Assembly (NCBI GenBank): GCA_024710445.1
Contig: JANJUT010000140.1
Span: forward strand, 1-25,562
Direction of reading: 5' to 3'
DNA length: 25,562 nt
Source: Thiobacillus sp.
Lineage (GTDB): Bacteria; Pseudomonadota; Gammaproteobacteria; Burkholderiales; Thiobacillaceae
The notes beneath the pieces were generated by a model. It was not told the DNA's origin. It saw only the letters and a list, made by a program, of their open reading frames with translations, and searched no databases. The position numbers were made by a program, and so were the translations under genes. This document shows positions 1 through 9,060 of the stretch, piece by piece (position 1 is the first letter of the stretch; every line of letters starts with the position of its first letter).

Positions 1-150
1 GAGGCTCTGTGTGACTTTGTGGAAACCCGGCGCAACGAGAAAATCGGCATCATCAAGGACATTGCTGCGGCCGGAGTGGGGATTGCCATCTTCACCTGGA
101 TGCTGGTGCTGGGCTTCGAGGTGGAAGAAATGCTGCGCGGCCGGATTTGA
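1..150 (+). CDS. dgkA: Diacylglycerol kinase-like protein, C-terminal end (partial)
   Basis: Only the last 49 codons are present, in the frame ending at the TGA at 148-150; the start lies outside the window. The visible part begins EALCDFVETR and continues with KDIAAAGVGIAI followed by a hydrophobic helix. This resembles the end of the small membrane diacylglycerol/undecaprenol kinases (DgkA family): a helix-boundary Glu-Ala, a polar loop, then a Lys-Asp-x-Ala-Ala-Ala turn leading into the last transmembrane helix. Such kinases phosphorylate membrane lipids (diacylglycerol or undecaprenol). The antiporter gene starts 13 bases further on, so the two could be cotranscribed, but nothing shows a functional link. 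The identification rests on a short segment and family resemblance; another small membrane protein is possible. Confidence 0.55.
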   Translation, partial: EALCDFVETRRNEKIGIIKDIAAAGVGIAIFTWMLVLGFEVEEMLRGRI

Positions 151-163
151 CGGAGACCATCGG

Positions 164-1242
164 ATGTTCTGGTTCATTCCCGGATTGATTGCCCTGGTTC
201 TCGGAGCCGAGTTGCTGGTGCGCGGCGCCTCGAAGCTCGCCTTGTCCTTCGGTATTTCACCGCTGGTGGTGGGGCTGACCGTTGTGGCCTTCGGCACCAG
301 TTCGCCAGAATTGGCTGTGTCGGTCCAGTCCGCCTGGTCGGGGCGAGTGGACATTGCGCTGGGTAATGTCGTCGGCAGCAATATTTTCAATATTCTGTTC
401 ATCCTCGGGGTGTCAGCGCTCATCACGCCACTCGTCGTGCATCGGCAGCTGATCCGGCAGGAGGTGCCCTTGTTGGTGGGGGTGTCGCTGCTGCTGTGGG
501 CGCTGGCCAGCGATGGCGGCCTTGGCCGTTGGGATGGCCTGGTCTTCGTGATGCTGTTGCTGGGATATACCGTGCTGGTCATTCGTCAGAGTCGCCGGGA
601 GACTGCTGCGAACCGCGAAATGGATCGGGAGACGCCACCAGAGGACGGGAAGGCCTGGGACCGCCACTGGGTGATGCAGGTCCTGCTGGTGGCGGTCGGG
701 CTGGGGCTACTGATCCTCGGTTCCAGCTGGCTGGTGGGGGCTGCCGTGACCCTGGCCCGCCAGTTGGGCATGAGTGAACTGGTCGTGGGGTTGACCATCG
801 TCGCGGCCGGCACGTCCCTGCCCGAAGTGGCCACTTCCGTCATGGCGGCACTGCGCGGCCAGCGGGACATCGCAGTGGGCAATGTGGTCGGGAGCTGCAT
901 CTTCAATATCCTGGCCGTACTGGGGATATCCGCGAGCATCGCGCCGGGAGGGCTGCTGGTGCCGCCATCCATGTTGGCCTTCGATCTCCCGGTCATGCTG
1001 GCGGTCAGCATGGCATGCCTCCCCATTTTCTTTACGGCGCATCGGATTGCTCGCTGGGAAGGTGCCCTGTTTCTGGCCTACTACATGGCTTATACGGCCT
1101 ACCTGATTCTTGATGCATCGGGACACGACGCCAAGGCTGGGTTCTCGGTAGCGGTGGGCGGCTTCGTGTTGCCGTTGACCGCTGTTACGCTGATAGTCCT
1201 GGCCTGGCGCCATTGGCGCACCGTGCACGGAGGCAATTCGCC

Positions 1243-1246
<4 letters not shown>
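164..1246 (+). CDS. Calcium/sodium antiporter (CaCA family, YrbG-like)
   Basis: This 360-residue inner-membrane protein belongs to the cation/Ca2+ exchanger superfamily, which trades Ca2+ for Na+ or H+. The two inverted alpha repeats are both visible. Repeat 1 carries GTSSPELAVS followed by GNVVGSNIFNI; repeat 2 carries GTSLPEVATS followed by GNVVGSCIFNI. The Glu of each GTS-x-PE motif is the ion ligand of the family. Hydrophobic helices run throughout, with a hydrophilic central loop around residues 140-165 (rich in Arg/Glu). I chose ATG 164 over the upstream ATG at 11 because the earlier residues are not membrane-like and overlap the preceding gene, and because GGAG at 152-155 gives a good ribosome site. 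The stop overlaps the start of mrpA (ATGA), so it is translationally coupled to the Mrp operon. A Na+-coupled exchanger next to a Na+/H+ antiporter suggests a joint ion-homeostasis unit. Confidence 0.88.
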
Positions 1247-3491
<2,245 letters not shown>

Positions 3492-3495
<4 letters not shown>

Positions 3496-3902
3496 CGCCG
3501 CGTTCTTCTCTGTTGACGCAATCGGCGCGTCCGCTCTACTGGATCCTGCTGGCGGCGGCGGTGTGGGTCCTGCTGCGCGGCCATAACGAGCCCGGCGGCG
3601 GATTCATCGGCGGGCTGCTGGCGGTGGCCGGCAGCAGCCTGGTCGCCATCACGCTCGACGTCCGCGCCGCGTGTCGCCTGCAGCCGCTGGCGCCGCTGCC
3701 GCTGGCGCTGAGCGGTGTCGCCCTGGCCGTGCTTGCCGGTCTTTTCGGCGCCGCCGCCGGCCTGCCTTTCCTCACCCATCGATGGACCGAGGTCGGCGTG
3801 TCGACGGTGATGCTGTTCGACATCGGCGTGTTCTGTACGGTGTGGGGCGCGCTGACCGGCTATGTCTACGCCCTGCTCGACGACGGGGAGGCCGCGCCGT
3901 GA
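3492..3902 (+). CDS. mrpB: Na+/H+ antiporter subunit B (MrpB/MnhB)
   Basis: This 136-residue membrane protein has about four helices. The family signature is clear: [16 protein letters not shown] near residues 25-45, with the Pro-Gly-Gly-Gly-Phe loop typical of MrpB, and a C-terminal segment [20 protein letters not shown]. Its ATG overlaps the mrpA stop by four bases and its TGA overlaps the GTG of mrpC, so the order A-B-C is unbroken. It is a structural and ion-channel subunit of the Mrp complex at the inner membrane. Much of the preceding mrpA end is also readable in this frame but looks non-membrane and Arg-rich, which supports starting at 3492. Confidence 0.93.
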
Positions 3903-4285
3903 GTCTGATCATGATGCTCGCCATCAGTCTGGTCGTAAGCGCCGGGGTGATGCTCGCGCTGTCGCGCGACCTGTTCCGTCTGATCGTCGGGCTGGCGGTA
4001 CTCGGCAGTGCCGCGAACCTGATCGTCTTCATGGCAGGCCGTCCCGGCTCACTGGTTCCGCCGTTGATCGAAGCCGGCGCCGGCGAGCTGGCGGCCGCTG
4101 CCGCCGACCCGCTGCCGCAGGCACTGGTGCTGACGGCGATCGTCATCGGCTTCGCCCTGCTGTGCTTCGCCCTGGTGCTTGGTGCCTGGCTGGTGCGGCA
4201 TAACGGCCACGACGACAGTGATCGCCTGCAGGCTTCCGAGCCGCTCGCCAGCGATCCGCTGAAACCGCCGCTGATGGACGAATGA
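3899..4285 (+). CDS. mrpC: Na+/H+ antiporter subunit C (MrpC/MnhC, NuoK-like)
   Basis: This 128-residue three-helix membrane protein is homologous to NuoK. The start is a GTG at 3899 overlapping the mrpB stop (GTGA). The in-frame ATGs a few codons later (in SLIMML) are alternatives that change little. The body shows the expected helices: [34 protein letters not shown], then [25 protein letters not shown], the [11 protein letters not shown] motif being diagnostic for MrpC/NuoK. The C-terminal 25 residues are acidic and soluble ([14 protein letters not shown]). The stop overlaps the mrpD start. It forms part of the transmembrane ion path with MrpA and MrpD. Confidence 0.93.
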   Translation: MSLIMMLAISLVVSAGVMLALSRDLFRLIVGLAVLGSAANLIVFMAGRPGSLVPPLIEAGAGELAAAAADPLPQALVLTAIVIGFALLCFALVLGAWLVRHNGHDDSDRLQASEPLASDPLKPPLMDE

Positions 4286-5748
4286 TGCTGGTCCTCAGCC
4301 CGCTGCTGGTGCCCTTGCTGACCGCCCTGCTGACCGCGCTGCTGGCGCGTCAGCCCGTGTTGCGCCGGGGCGTGAGCCTGCTCGGCGCCGCGGCGCTGCT
4401 GGCGTGCGCCGTCCTGCTGCTGTTCGACGTCGTGCGGGACGGGCGGCAGTCGGTGGCGCTCGGCAACTGGCCGCTACCCTACGCGATCGAATTTGCCGCC
4501 GATGCCCTGAGCGCCGCGCTGGTGCTGCTCGCCGCAAGCGTCGGCGCGGGCGTGCTGCTGGCCACCCTGCGCTGGGGCGAGACGGCCGAAGCCGAAGCGG
4601 GCCTGCATCCCCTGCTGCACGGGTTGCTGGCGGCGACCGGCGCGGTGTTCCTCGCCGCGGACCTGTTCAATCTCTACGTCTGGTTCGAGCTGATGCTGAT
4701 CAGCGTGCTTGGCCTCTTGGTGCTGGGCGGCAAGCGCCGCCATGGCGAGGCGGCGTTCAAGTATTTTGCCGTCAGCATGCTCGGTACGCTGCTGATGCTC
4801 GGCGCCATCGGCATGATCTACGGCGCCACCGGCCATCTCAACTTCGGCGCCCTGCGCGTCGCCAGCGTCGAGCCGGCGCTGGCGGGCGCCCTGCCAGCCT
4901 ACCTCGGGCTGCTGGTGCTGGCCTTCCTGCTCAAGGCGGGGGCGTTCCCGCTGTTCGCCTGGCTGCCGGCCAGCTACCACACCCTGCCGGCGCCGGTCCT
5001 GGCGCTGGTCGGCGGCCTGCTGACCAAGGTCGCCGCCTATGTCCTGCTGCGCCTGCTGGGCGACGTGTTCGCCGCCACGCCGGGCATCCTGCTCGAGGCG
5101 CTCGGCTGGCTGGCGCTGGTGACCATGCTGAGCGGGGTGCTCGGTGCCGCCTATCACTGGGACGTGCGGCGCATCCTCGCCTTCCACATCGTCAGCCAGA
5201 TCGGCTACCTGCTGCTCGGCATCGCGCTGGCGACGCCGGCAGCCGCGGCCGCGACCGCCTATTTCCTGTTCCACAACATCCTCGTCAAGGCCAACCTGTT
5301 CCTGATCGCCGGCCTGATGTTCGCCGCCGCCGGGCACTACGACCTGCGGCGCATCGGCGGCCTGTATCCGGCGTGGCCGCTGCTGGCGTTGCTGTTCCTG
5401 CTGAGCGCGTTCTCGCTGGTGGGGGTGCCGCCCACCAGCGGTTTCTGGGGCAAGTTCATGCTGCTGCGCGAGGCCTTCGAGCAGGGGCGCTATCTCTGGG
5501 GTGGAACGGCGCTGGCGGTCGGCTTGCTGACGCTGTACTCGATGAGCAAGATCTGGCTGGAGGGTTTCTGGAAGCCGCAGCCGCACGACGGGCCAGCCGG
5601 GCCGAGGCCTGCCGCGCGCCCGTCCGCCGCTTATGCGGCAGTCGTGGTGCTCTCCGTGCTGATTCTGGCCATGGGGATGTTCCCCGAGCCCGTCATCCGT
5701 CATGTCGAGCAAGCCACAGCCGGCTTCTGGAGCGGAGCCCTGGAATGA
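4282..5748 (+). CDS. mrpD: Na+/H+ antiporter subunit D (MrpD/MnhD, NuoN/M-like)
   Basis: This 488-residue protein of the proton-conducting membrane transporter family (PF00361) has about 14 helices. Conserved functional residues are present: Glu136 in LYVWFELMLI and Lys218 in AFLLKAGAFPLFAWLP, which match the essential Glu/Lys pair known from Bacillus MrpD. The following LPASYHTLPAPVLALVGGLLTKV segment is characteristic of MrpD. It starts at ATG 4282 inside the mrpC stop and ends overlapping mrpE. It is one of four PF00361 proteins in this window (with MrpA, HyfB and HyfF); its MrpD-type loop and operon position separate it from DabB-like or NuoM-like relatives. Confidence 0.94.
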   Translation: MMLVLSPLLVPLLTALLTALLARQPVLRRGVSLLGAAALLACAVLLLFDVVRDGRQSVALGNWPLPYAIEFAADALSAALVLLAASVGAGVLLATLRWGETAEAEAGLHPLLHGLLAATGAVFLAADLFNLYVWFELMLISVLGLLVLGGKRRHGEAAFKYFAVSMLGTLLMLGAIGMIYGATGHLNFGALRVASVEPALAGALPAYLGLLVLAFLLKAGAFPLFAWLPASYHTLPAPVLALVGGLLTKVAAYVLLRLLGDVFAATPGILLEALGWLALVTMLSGVLGAAYHWDVRRILAFHIVSQIGYLLLGIALATPAAAAATAYFLFHNILVKANLFLIAGLMFAAAGHYDLRRIGGLYPAWPLLALLFLLSAFSLVGVPPTSGFWGKFMLLREAFEQGRYLWGGTALAVGLLTLYSMSKIWLEGFWKPQPHDGPAGPRPAARPSAAYAAVVVLSVLILAMGMFPEPVIRHVEQATAGFWSGALE

Positions 5749-6080
5749 ACCGATTGTCCGCGCTGATCCGGCTGGTTTTCAATTTCGTGAAAGAAGCCAT
5801 CGTCTCCGGCGGCATCACCGTCCTGATCATCCTGCGTGGCAGCAAGGCTCTGCAGCCAGGTCTCGTGCGCATGCCCTACGGTGATCTCGGCGAGACGGCG
5901 GCCGACTTTCTCGCTGCACTGGTGAGCCTGACGCCTGGCACCACCACCGTCGATATCGACCCCGAGCGCCGTGAACTGCTGCTGCATCTGCTCGACGTGA
6001 CGCGTGCGGAACAGACGCTGAACTCGATCCGGCGCGATTTTCTGCTGCCCGTCCGCACCCTCTTCGGAGGCAAGCGATGA
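5745..6080 (+). CDS. mrpE: Na+/H+ antiporter subunit E (MrpE/MnhE), short form
   Basis: This 111-residue Mrp subunit is recognised by FVKEAIVSGGITVLIILRG, LQPGLVRMPYG and SLTPGTTTVDIDPERRELLLHLLDV, all family features. It begins at ATG 5745, overlapping the mrpD stop. MrpE of better known operons is about 160 residues and starts with two hydrophobic helices; here roughly the first 50 residues are missing and the protein begins almost directly at the amphipathic helix before the conserved core. No in-frame upstream sequence looks membrane-like, so the short form seems genuine and is not a start-choice error. It is probably functional because the core is intact and the operon is otherwise complete. 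Confidence 0.9.
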   Translation: MNRLSALIRLVFNFVKEAIVSGGITVLIILRGSKALQPGLVRMPYGDLGETAADFLAALVSLTPGTTTVDIDPERRELLLHLLDVTRAEQTLNSIRRDFLLPVRTLFGGKR

Positions 6081-6355
6081 CCCTGCTGACGCTGTTCGTG
6101 CTGATGGCGGGCGCCAGCGCACTGATGGGCTTCTATCGGCTGCTCGCCGGTCCCACCCATACCGATCGCGTGGTCGGCCTCGACATCCTGTTTTTCGTCG
6201 CCATCGTGCTGAGCCTGCTCGCGGCCTGGACCAGCGGGCGCACGGTCTACCTCGACGTCGCCATCGGACTCGCCCTGTCGGGCTTCGTCGCGACGCTGGC
6301 CTGGGCGCGGCTGATCCAGCAGCAGGCAGCTGGCGAGCGGGAGACAGAGTCGTGA
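6077..6355 (+). CDS. mrpF: Na+/H+ antiporter subunit F (MrpF/MnhF)
   Basis: This 92-residue three-helix membrane subunit of the Mrp complex carries the family signature LLAGPTHTDRVVGLDIL around residues 22-38, followed by two further helices ending in GFVATLAWARL. The start ATG overlaps the mrpE stop (ATGA) and the stop overlaps the mrpG start, continuing the chain of four-base overlaps. The short polar tail (QQQAAGERETES) is cytoplasmic. Length and order match standard Mrp operons. Confidence 0.93.
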   Translation: MTLLTLFVLMAGASALMGFYRLLAGPTHTDRVVGLDILFFVAIVLSLLAAWTSGRTVYLDVAIGLALSGFVATLAWARLIQQQAAGERETES

Positions 6356-6666
6356 TGGCGTTGCTCGGGTGGGGACTCTGCAGCGTGGCGATGCTGGTTC
6401 TGCTCATTGCCGCGGTCGGAATCCTGCGCCTGCCGGATGCCCTGGCGCGCCAGCATGCGGCAACCAAGGCAGGCACGCTCGCGGTGTCGCTGTTCGCGGT
6501 TGGCCTCGCGCTGGCAGTGGGTGAGGGCGCCTGGGTCTGGCGTCTGCTGGCGCTGGTCACGATCCTGCTGATGACACTGCCGTTGGCCTCGCATGCATTG
6601 GCGCGTGCCGGGGTCATCGAGCGGGAACGGTCGCAGAAGGCGGCGTCGCGCCTTCCCGGGACCTGA
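6352..6666 (+). CDS. mrpG: Na+/H+ antiporter subunit G (MrpG/MnhG)
   Basis: This 104-residue membrane protein is the last Mrp subunit. The signature IAAVGILRLPDALARQHAATKAGTL (about residues 19-43) matches the MrpG consensus of a helix followed by R-x-P-D-x-x-x-R-x-H. Two hydrophobic helices follow and the C-terminus is polar. The start could be the GTG at 6352, which overlaps the mrpF stop as GTGA like mrpC, or the ATG at 6355; the protein differs by one residue. A strong hairpin lies five bases after the stop, marking the operon end. Confidence 0.92.
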   Translation: MMALLGWGLCSVAMLVLLIAAVGILRLPDALARQHAATKAGTLAVSLFAVGLALAVGEGAWVWRLLALVTILLMTLPLASHALARAGVIERERSQKAASRLPGT

Positions 6667-6670
6667 CTCA

Positions 6671-6697
6671 ACGGCACACGAAACCTTCGTGTGCCGT
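6671..6697 (+). terminator. 12-bp perfect hairpin after mrpG
   Basis: Positions 6671-6682 (ACGGCACACGAA) and 6686-6697 (TTCGTGTGCCGT) are exact inverted repeats with a three-base loop. It begins five bases after the mrpG stop. There is no T-run behind it (CTGGGTAA follows), so it is either a weak intrinsic terminator or an RNA 3'-end stabiliser. It closes the antiporter operon. Confidence 0.6.
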
Positions 6698-6811
6698 CTG
6701 GGTAACCATCAGGGTTGGCGGGTTGAAGGGACGCCCGTCGGCGCCGGCATCAAGGCATCGCGTTGCCCGCGATCCCTGCCCGGCAACGATTGCTTTCAGC
6801 CGAGCATGGCG

Positions 6812-6892
6812 TCAACCCGAGGAAGATCCCGTCGCACGCTTCCTGCCCTTCATGCGCACCGCATACCACTGCCGCATCATCGGGAAATGCTC
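6812..6892 (-). pseudogene. C-terminal fragment of a second cbbR-like LysR regulator
   Basis: Read on the minus strand, 6892 down to about 6833 encodes DEHFPMMRQWYAVRMKGRKR. It closely parallels VEHFPLQRQWYAVHLKGKKL near the C-terminus of the intact CbbR at 7161-8150. The DNA is related but clearly diverged, so this is a paralogue tail and not a recent duplicate. Its N-terminal coding side should lie to the right, but at about 6887-6893 the sequence turns abruptly into the tail of a plus-strand cbbO gene. Downstream of KGRKR the similarity fades (ATGSSSG, then stop). It is a dead gene end. The 110 bases between the hairpin and this fragment hold nothing I recognise. Confidence 0.7.
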
Positions 6893-7138
6893 ATCGTCGT
6901 CACCGACGGCGAGCCCGCCGACATCGACATGCGCGATCCGCAATGCCTGCGCTATGACACCAGGAAAGCGGTGGAGGAAGTCGGCCGCGACGGCGTGGTT
7001 ACCTACTGCATGAGCCTCGAACCGCGCGCCGACAACTACGTATCGCGCATCTTCGGGCAGAAGAACTACATGGTGGTCGATCATGTGCAGCGATTGCCGG
7101 AAAAGCTGCCGATGCTATATGCCGGGCTGACGCGCTAA
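6887..7138 (+). pseudogene. C-terminal fragment of cbbO (VWA-domain Rubisco activase partner)
   Basis: From about 6887 the plus strand encodes MLIVVTDGEPADIDMRDP, continuing through KAVEEVGRDGVVTYCMSL and YVSRIFGQKNYMVVDHVQRLPEKLPMLYAGLTR to the stop at 7136-7138. This is the end of the von Willebrand factor A domain of the CbbO/NorD family, including the TDGEPAD segment. CbbO works with the AAA+ protein CbbQ to reactivate Rubisco. Full-length CbbO has about 700 or more residues; only about 83 remain and the rest is absent. The open frame continues upstream to 6593, but those codons are Arg/Pro-rich and overlap mrpG and the cbbR fragment, so they are not part of the gene. The residual protein looks uncorrupted, which suggests a fairly recent loss. 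NorD is an alternative parent. Confidence 0.75.
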
Positions 7139-7160
7139 TTTCAGGAAAACCGGTATCGGG

Positions 7161-8150
7161 TCATGGCGAGGAGGAAGACGTGACTTTTCCTCCGCCGCGT
7201 TTTTTCTGCGACGAAGACAAATTCATCAAGTGAGGCTGGGACTCCTGCCAGATGCGGGCGCCGTCCTGCAGCAAAAAATCCAGGAACCGGCGTGTCGTTG
7301 CCGACAGTTTCTTGCCCTTGAGGTGCACGGCATACCACTGACGTTGCAAGGGAAAGTGCTCCACATCCAGTACGGCGATGAGCCCGGTTTTCAATTCAAG
7401 ACGCAGGTTGTGCAGGGATAGTACCGAGATGCCGAGCCCTGCCATGACGGCCTGCTTGATTGCCTCGCTGCTCCCCAGTTCCATGTAAGGCCGGATGGTC
7501 AGCCCATGCTCGGCAAACAGACGGTTGCGTGCCGCGCGTGTGCCCGAACCTGGCTCACGCGACAGAAAGCGTTCCTGCAACAGCCGCGCCAGCGGGATCT
7601 GTTTCTCGTTTACGAGAGGATGGTCTGGCGCCGCCACCACGACCAGTGGGTTGTCCAGAAAGAATGCGGCCTCCAGGTCGAGGTTTTCAGGCAGGGTGCC
7701 CATGATCACCAGATCATCCATATTGCCTTCCAGCCGTTCGAGCACCCGCGTCTGGTTGGTGACGGTCAGGCGCGGCTCCACCGCCGGGTGTTCACGCAGG
7801 AAGGCGCCGAGCAGGTGCGGCATGAAATATTTCGAGGTGGTGATGGCCGCGAGGTTAAGTGGCCCCCTGATACCTTCCTCCAGCCCGGTCATGTCCTCGT
7901 CCAGTACCCGCAGGCGTTCGAGCACATCGCGACAGGCTTCGAACAGTTCCTTGCCGACTTCGGTCAGAAAAATGCGCTTGCCCATCTGCTCGACCAGCGG
8001 CATGCCCACACTTTCTTCCAGGCGCTTGACCTGAATCGATACCGCTGGCTGGGACAGAAACAGCTCTTCCGCAGCCCGGGTAAAGCTCAAATGCCGTCCG
8101 AGACTGTGGAAGATGCGCATCTGGTGCAAGGTGACGTGACGCAGCTTCAT
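7161..8150 (-). CDS. cbbR: LysR-family regulator, CbbR type
   Basis: This is a 329-residue transcription regulator. Residues 1-65 form the winged helix-turn-helix (LHQMRIFHSLGRHLSFTRAAEELFLSQPAVSIQVKRLEE), followed by a linker helix and a periplasmic-binding-protein-like effector domain. Features of the CbbR branch are TSKYFMPHLLGAFL around residues 106-119 and FPLQRQWYAVHLKGKKLS near residue 275. CbbR proteins activate Calvin-cycle operons in response to metabolites such as RuBP or NADPH. It is divergent from the acRAF-like gene at 8375, the usual arrangement for a LysR regulator and its target, and convergent with the cbbO tail 22 bases away. The last 20 residues are a Ser/Lys-rich tail. 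The start at 8150 is supported by AGGAG about ten bases upstream. Paralogues controlling other carbon genes are possible. Confidence 0.88.
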   Translation of the reverse strand: MKLRHVTLHQMRIFHSLGRHLSFTRAAEELFLSQPAVSIQVKRLEESVGMPLVEQMGKRIFLTEVGKELFEACRDVLERLRVLDEDMTGLEEGIRGPLNLAAITTSKYFMPHLLGAFLREHPAVEPRLTVTNQTRVLERLEGNMDDLVIMGTLPENLDLEAAFFLDNPLVVVAAPDHPLVNEKQIPLARLLQERFLSREPGSGTRAARNRLFAEHGLTIRPYMELGSSEAIKQAVMAGLGISVLSLHNLRLELKTGLIAVLDVEHFPLQRQWYAVHLKGKKLSATTRRFLDFLLQDGARIWQESQPHLMNLSSSQKKRGGGKVTSSSSP

Positions 8151-8177
8151 TCATTTACTCCTGTTTATGAATTCTAT

Positions 8178-8199
8178 CTAAACAATTTACTTTAGTTCA
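8178..8199. promoter_or_regulatory. Candidate CbbR operator in the divergent cbbR/acRAF-like intergenic region
   Basis: The intergenic region is unusually AT-rich here. An inverted repeat CTAAA-N8-TTTAG occupies 8178-8195, and TTA-N7-TCA at 8187-8199 fits the TNA-N7-TNA half-site pattern described for CbbR boxes. A possible -10 (TATAGT, 8214-8219) for the plus-strand gene lies 17 bases after a poor -35 (TTTAGT, 8191-8196), so the operator would overlap the -35, as expected for an activator-dependent promoter. This is pattern matching only. Confidence 0.4.
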
Positions 8200-8327
8200 A
8201 TAACTGGCCTGTTTATAGTCGCAGCTGTCGGGACCTTGGATGTGGTCTGAGTGCAGCGCGCGGTACCTGGAAGTTGATACGGGTGCAGCCTTCTACCTTG
8301 CCAAATCACAGGTGACAGCCGCGACAT

Positions 8328-8352
8328 AAAAAACCGGCCGCAGGCTTGCGGC
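8328..8352 (-). terminator. Intrinsic terminator, minus strand
   Basis: On the minus strand GCCGCA-AGCC-TGCGGC (8352-8337) forms a six-pair GC stem with a four-base loop, followed by CGG and six T residues (8333-8328). This is the geometry of a Rho-independent terminator. Its position, downstream (minus sense) of the carbonic-anhydrase-like gene and in the leader of the acRAF-like gene, suggests that it stops minus-strand read-through before cbbR. On the plus strand the same stem lies just upstream of the acRAF-like ribosome site. Confidence 0.55.
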
Positions 8353-8374
8353 GATTTCGGATCAGGAGGCAGAC

Positions 8375-8644
8375 ATGACTGAATCACAACCCTCGTCGGC
8401 ATGGCATGTGCAACAACATCCCCCGCTGCTGACACGGCGCTTCGAGTTTGGAACCTATGCCGAGGCCCGCAGGTTTCTCGACGAGTTGGCGACTCTGTCT
8501 GACCGTCGTGGCTATTATCCGGACCTGAACTTCGGCAAGTCGCATGTCAGCGTCAGTATCGCTGCGCGCGACGATACCCTGGGCGATGCGGAGTTCGGTT
8601 TTGCCAGTCAGGCAGACGCCCTGGCTGGCAAGGCGACGTGCTGA
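8375..8644 (+). CDS. Pterin carbinolamine dehydratase-like protein (acRAF-like Rubisco assembly factor candidate)
   Basis: This 89-residue soluble protein has the pterin-4a-carbinolamine dehydratase (DCoH) fold pattern: a strand LLTRRFEFGTYAEARRFLDELATLSDRRGYYPDLNFGKSHVSVSI, with Tyr28/Ala31 and Phe34 at the helix positions and the strand after YYPD. True dehydratases have a catalytic His-His-Pro; here it is Tyr47-Tyr48-Pro49, so pterin dehydration is unlikely. Loss of those histidines is a known trait of acRAF, the DCoH-like Rubisco assembly factor found in alpha-carboxysome operons. That, with the divergent cbbR and nearby cbbO remnant, points to a Rubisco chaperone role (inference). A very good ribosome site (AGGAGG, 8364-8369) precedes ATG 8375. 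The next gene starts one base after its stop. It could also be a degenerate DCoH of other function. Confidence 0.7.
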   Translation: MTESQPSSAWHVQQHPPLLTRRFEFGTYAEARRFLDELATLSDRRGYYPDLNFGKSHVSVSIAARDDTLGDAEFGFASQADALAGKATC

Positions 8645-8645
8645 C

Positions 8646-9014
8646 ATGTTTGGCCTGCTGGCCAGCATGCAGCGCTTAAGGAATGGGCGTCACCCCGACC
8701 CTGCTGGCATGACACCCACAGGGCTTGAACCGGGACCCGGGCAGGTGGCGGGTGAAGTCATGCGGCCCGTTGGCACCCGTGCCCGCGGTTTGACATGCCT
8801 GTTTACCGCCCCGTGGGATCAATTGATCCTGGGTGACGATCCCGTGCCGGGGGCGCTGCTGCTGCTTGGCTGGGCGTTGCTACTTCTGGTGTTTGCGAAT
8901 CTGAGGGTGCCACCGATACTGGGCATCGGATTAGGTTTGCTTCTGCTCGTTACCGTGGCCGTTTTCCGTGCCTGGTCGTGGTGCCGAGACACCAGGTGCG
9001 CCGAAGAGGCGTGA
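8646..9014 (+). CDS. Small two-helix membrane protein, unknown
   Basis: ATG 8646 follows the acRAF-like stop with a one-base gap, which implies coupled translation. The 122-residue product has a polar first half (residues 1-62, rich in Gly/Pro/Arg), then two clear transmembrane segments, GALLLLGWALLLLVFANL (about 70-87) and PILGIGLGLLLLVTVAVFRAW (about 91-111), and ends in CRDTRCAEEA with two cysteines. I recognise no family. The polar N-terminal half is doubtful and the true start may be one of the internal ATGs (for example the one beginning MTPTGLEPG). The stop lies within an inverted repeat shared with the convergent carbonic-anhydrase-like gene. Because it sits in a carbon-uptake setting, an accessory membrane anchor is conceivable, but nothing in the sequence proves it. 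Confidence 0.45.
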   Translation: MFGLLASMQRLRNGRHPDPAGMTPTGLEPGPGQVAGEVMRPVGTRARGLTCLFTAPWDQLILGDDPVPGALLLLGWALLLLVFANLRVPPILGIGLGLLLLVTVAVFRAWSWCRDTRCAEEA

Positions 9015-9035
9015 GGCGTCCAGTTGGTCCTCACG
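9010..9035. terminator. Hairpin between convergent genes
   Basis: CGTGAGG (9010-9016) and CCTCACG (9029-9035) form a seven-base-pair stem with a 12-base loop, followed on the plus strand by TTCTT. It lies between the two-helix gene (stop 9014) and the convergent carbonic-anhydrase-like gene (stop 9061), where a bidirectional terminator is expected. The T-tract is short, so efficiency is uncertain. Confidence 0.4.
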
Positions 9036-9060
9036 TTCTTGACGGCGTTGTCCGGGGGAC

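Noticed and set aside
6593..6886. Upstream extension of the cbbO-tail frame as a 181-residue protein
   Set aside because: The first 98 codons are Arg/Pro-rich, overlap mrpG and the opposite-strand cbbR fragment, and do not resemble CbbO; only the last 83 codons do.
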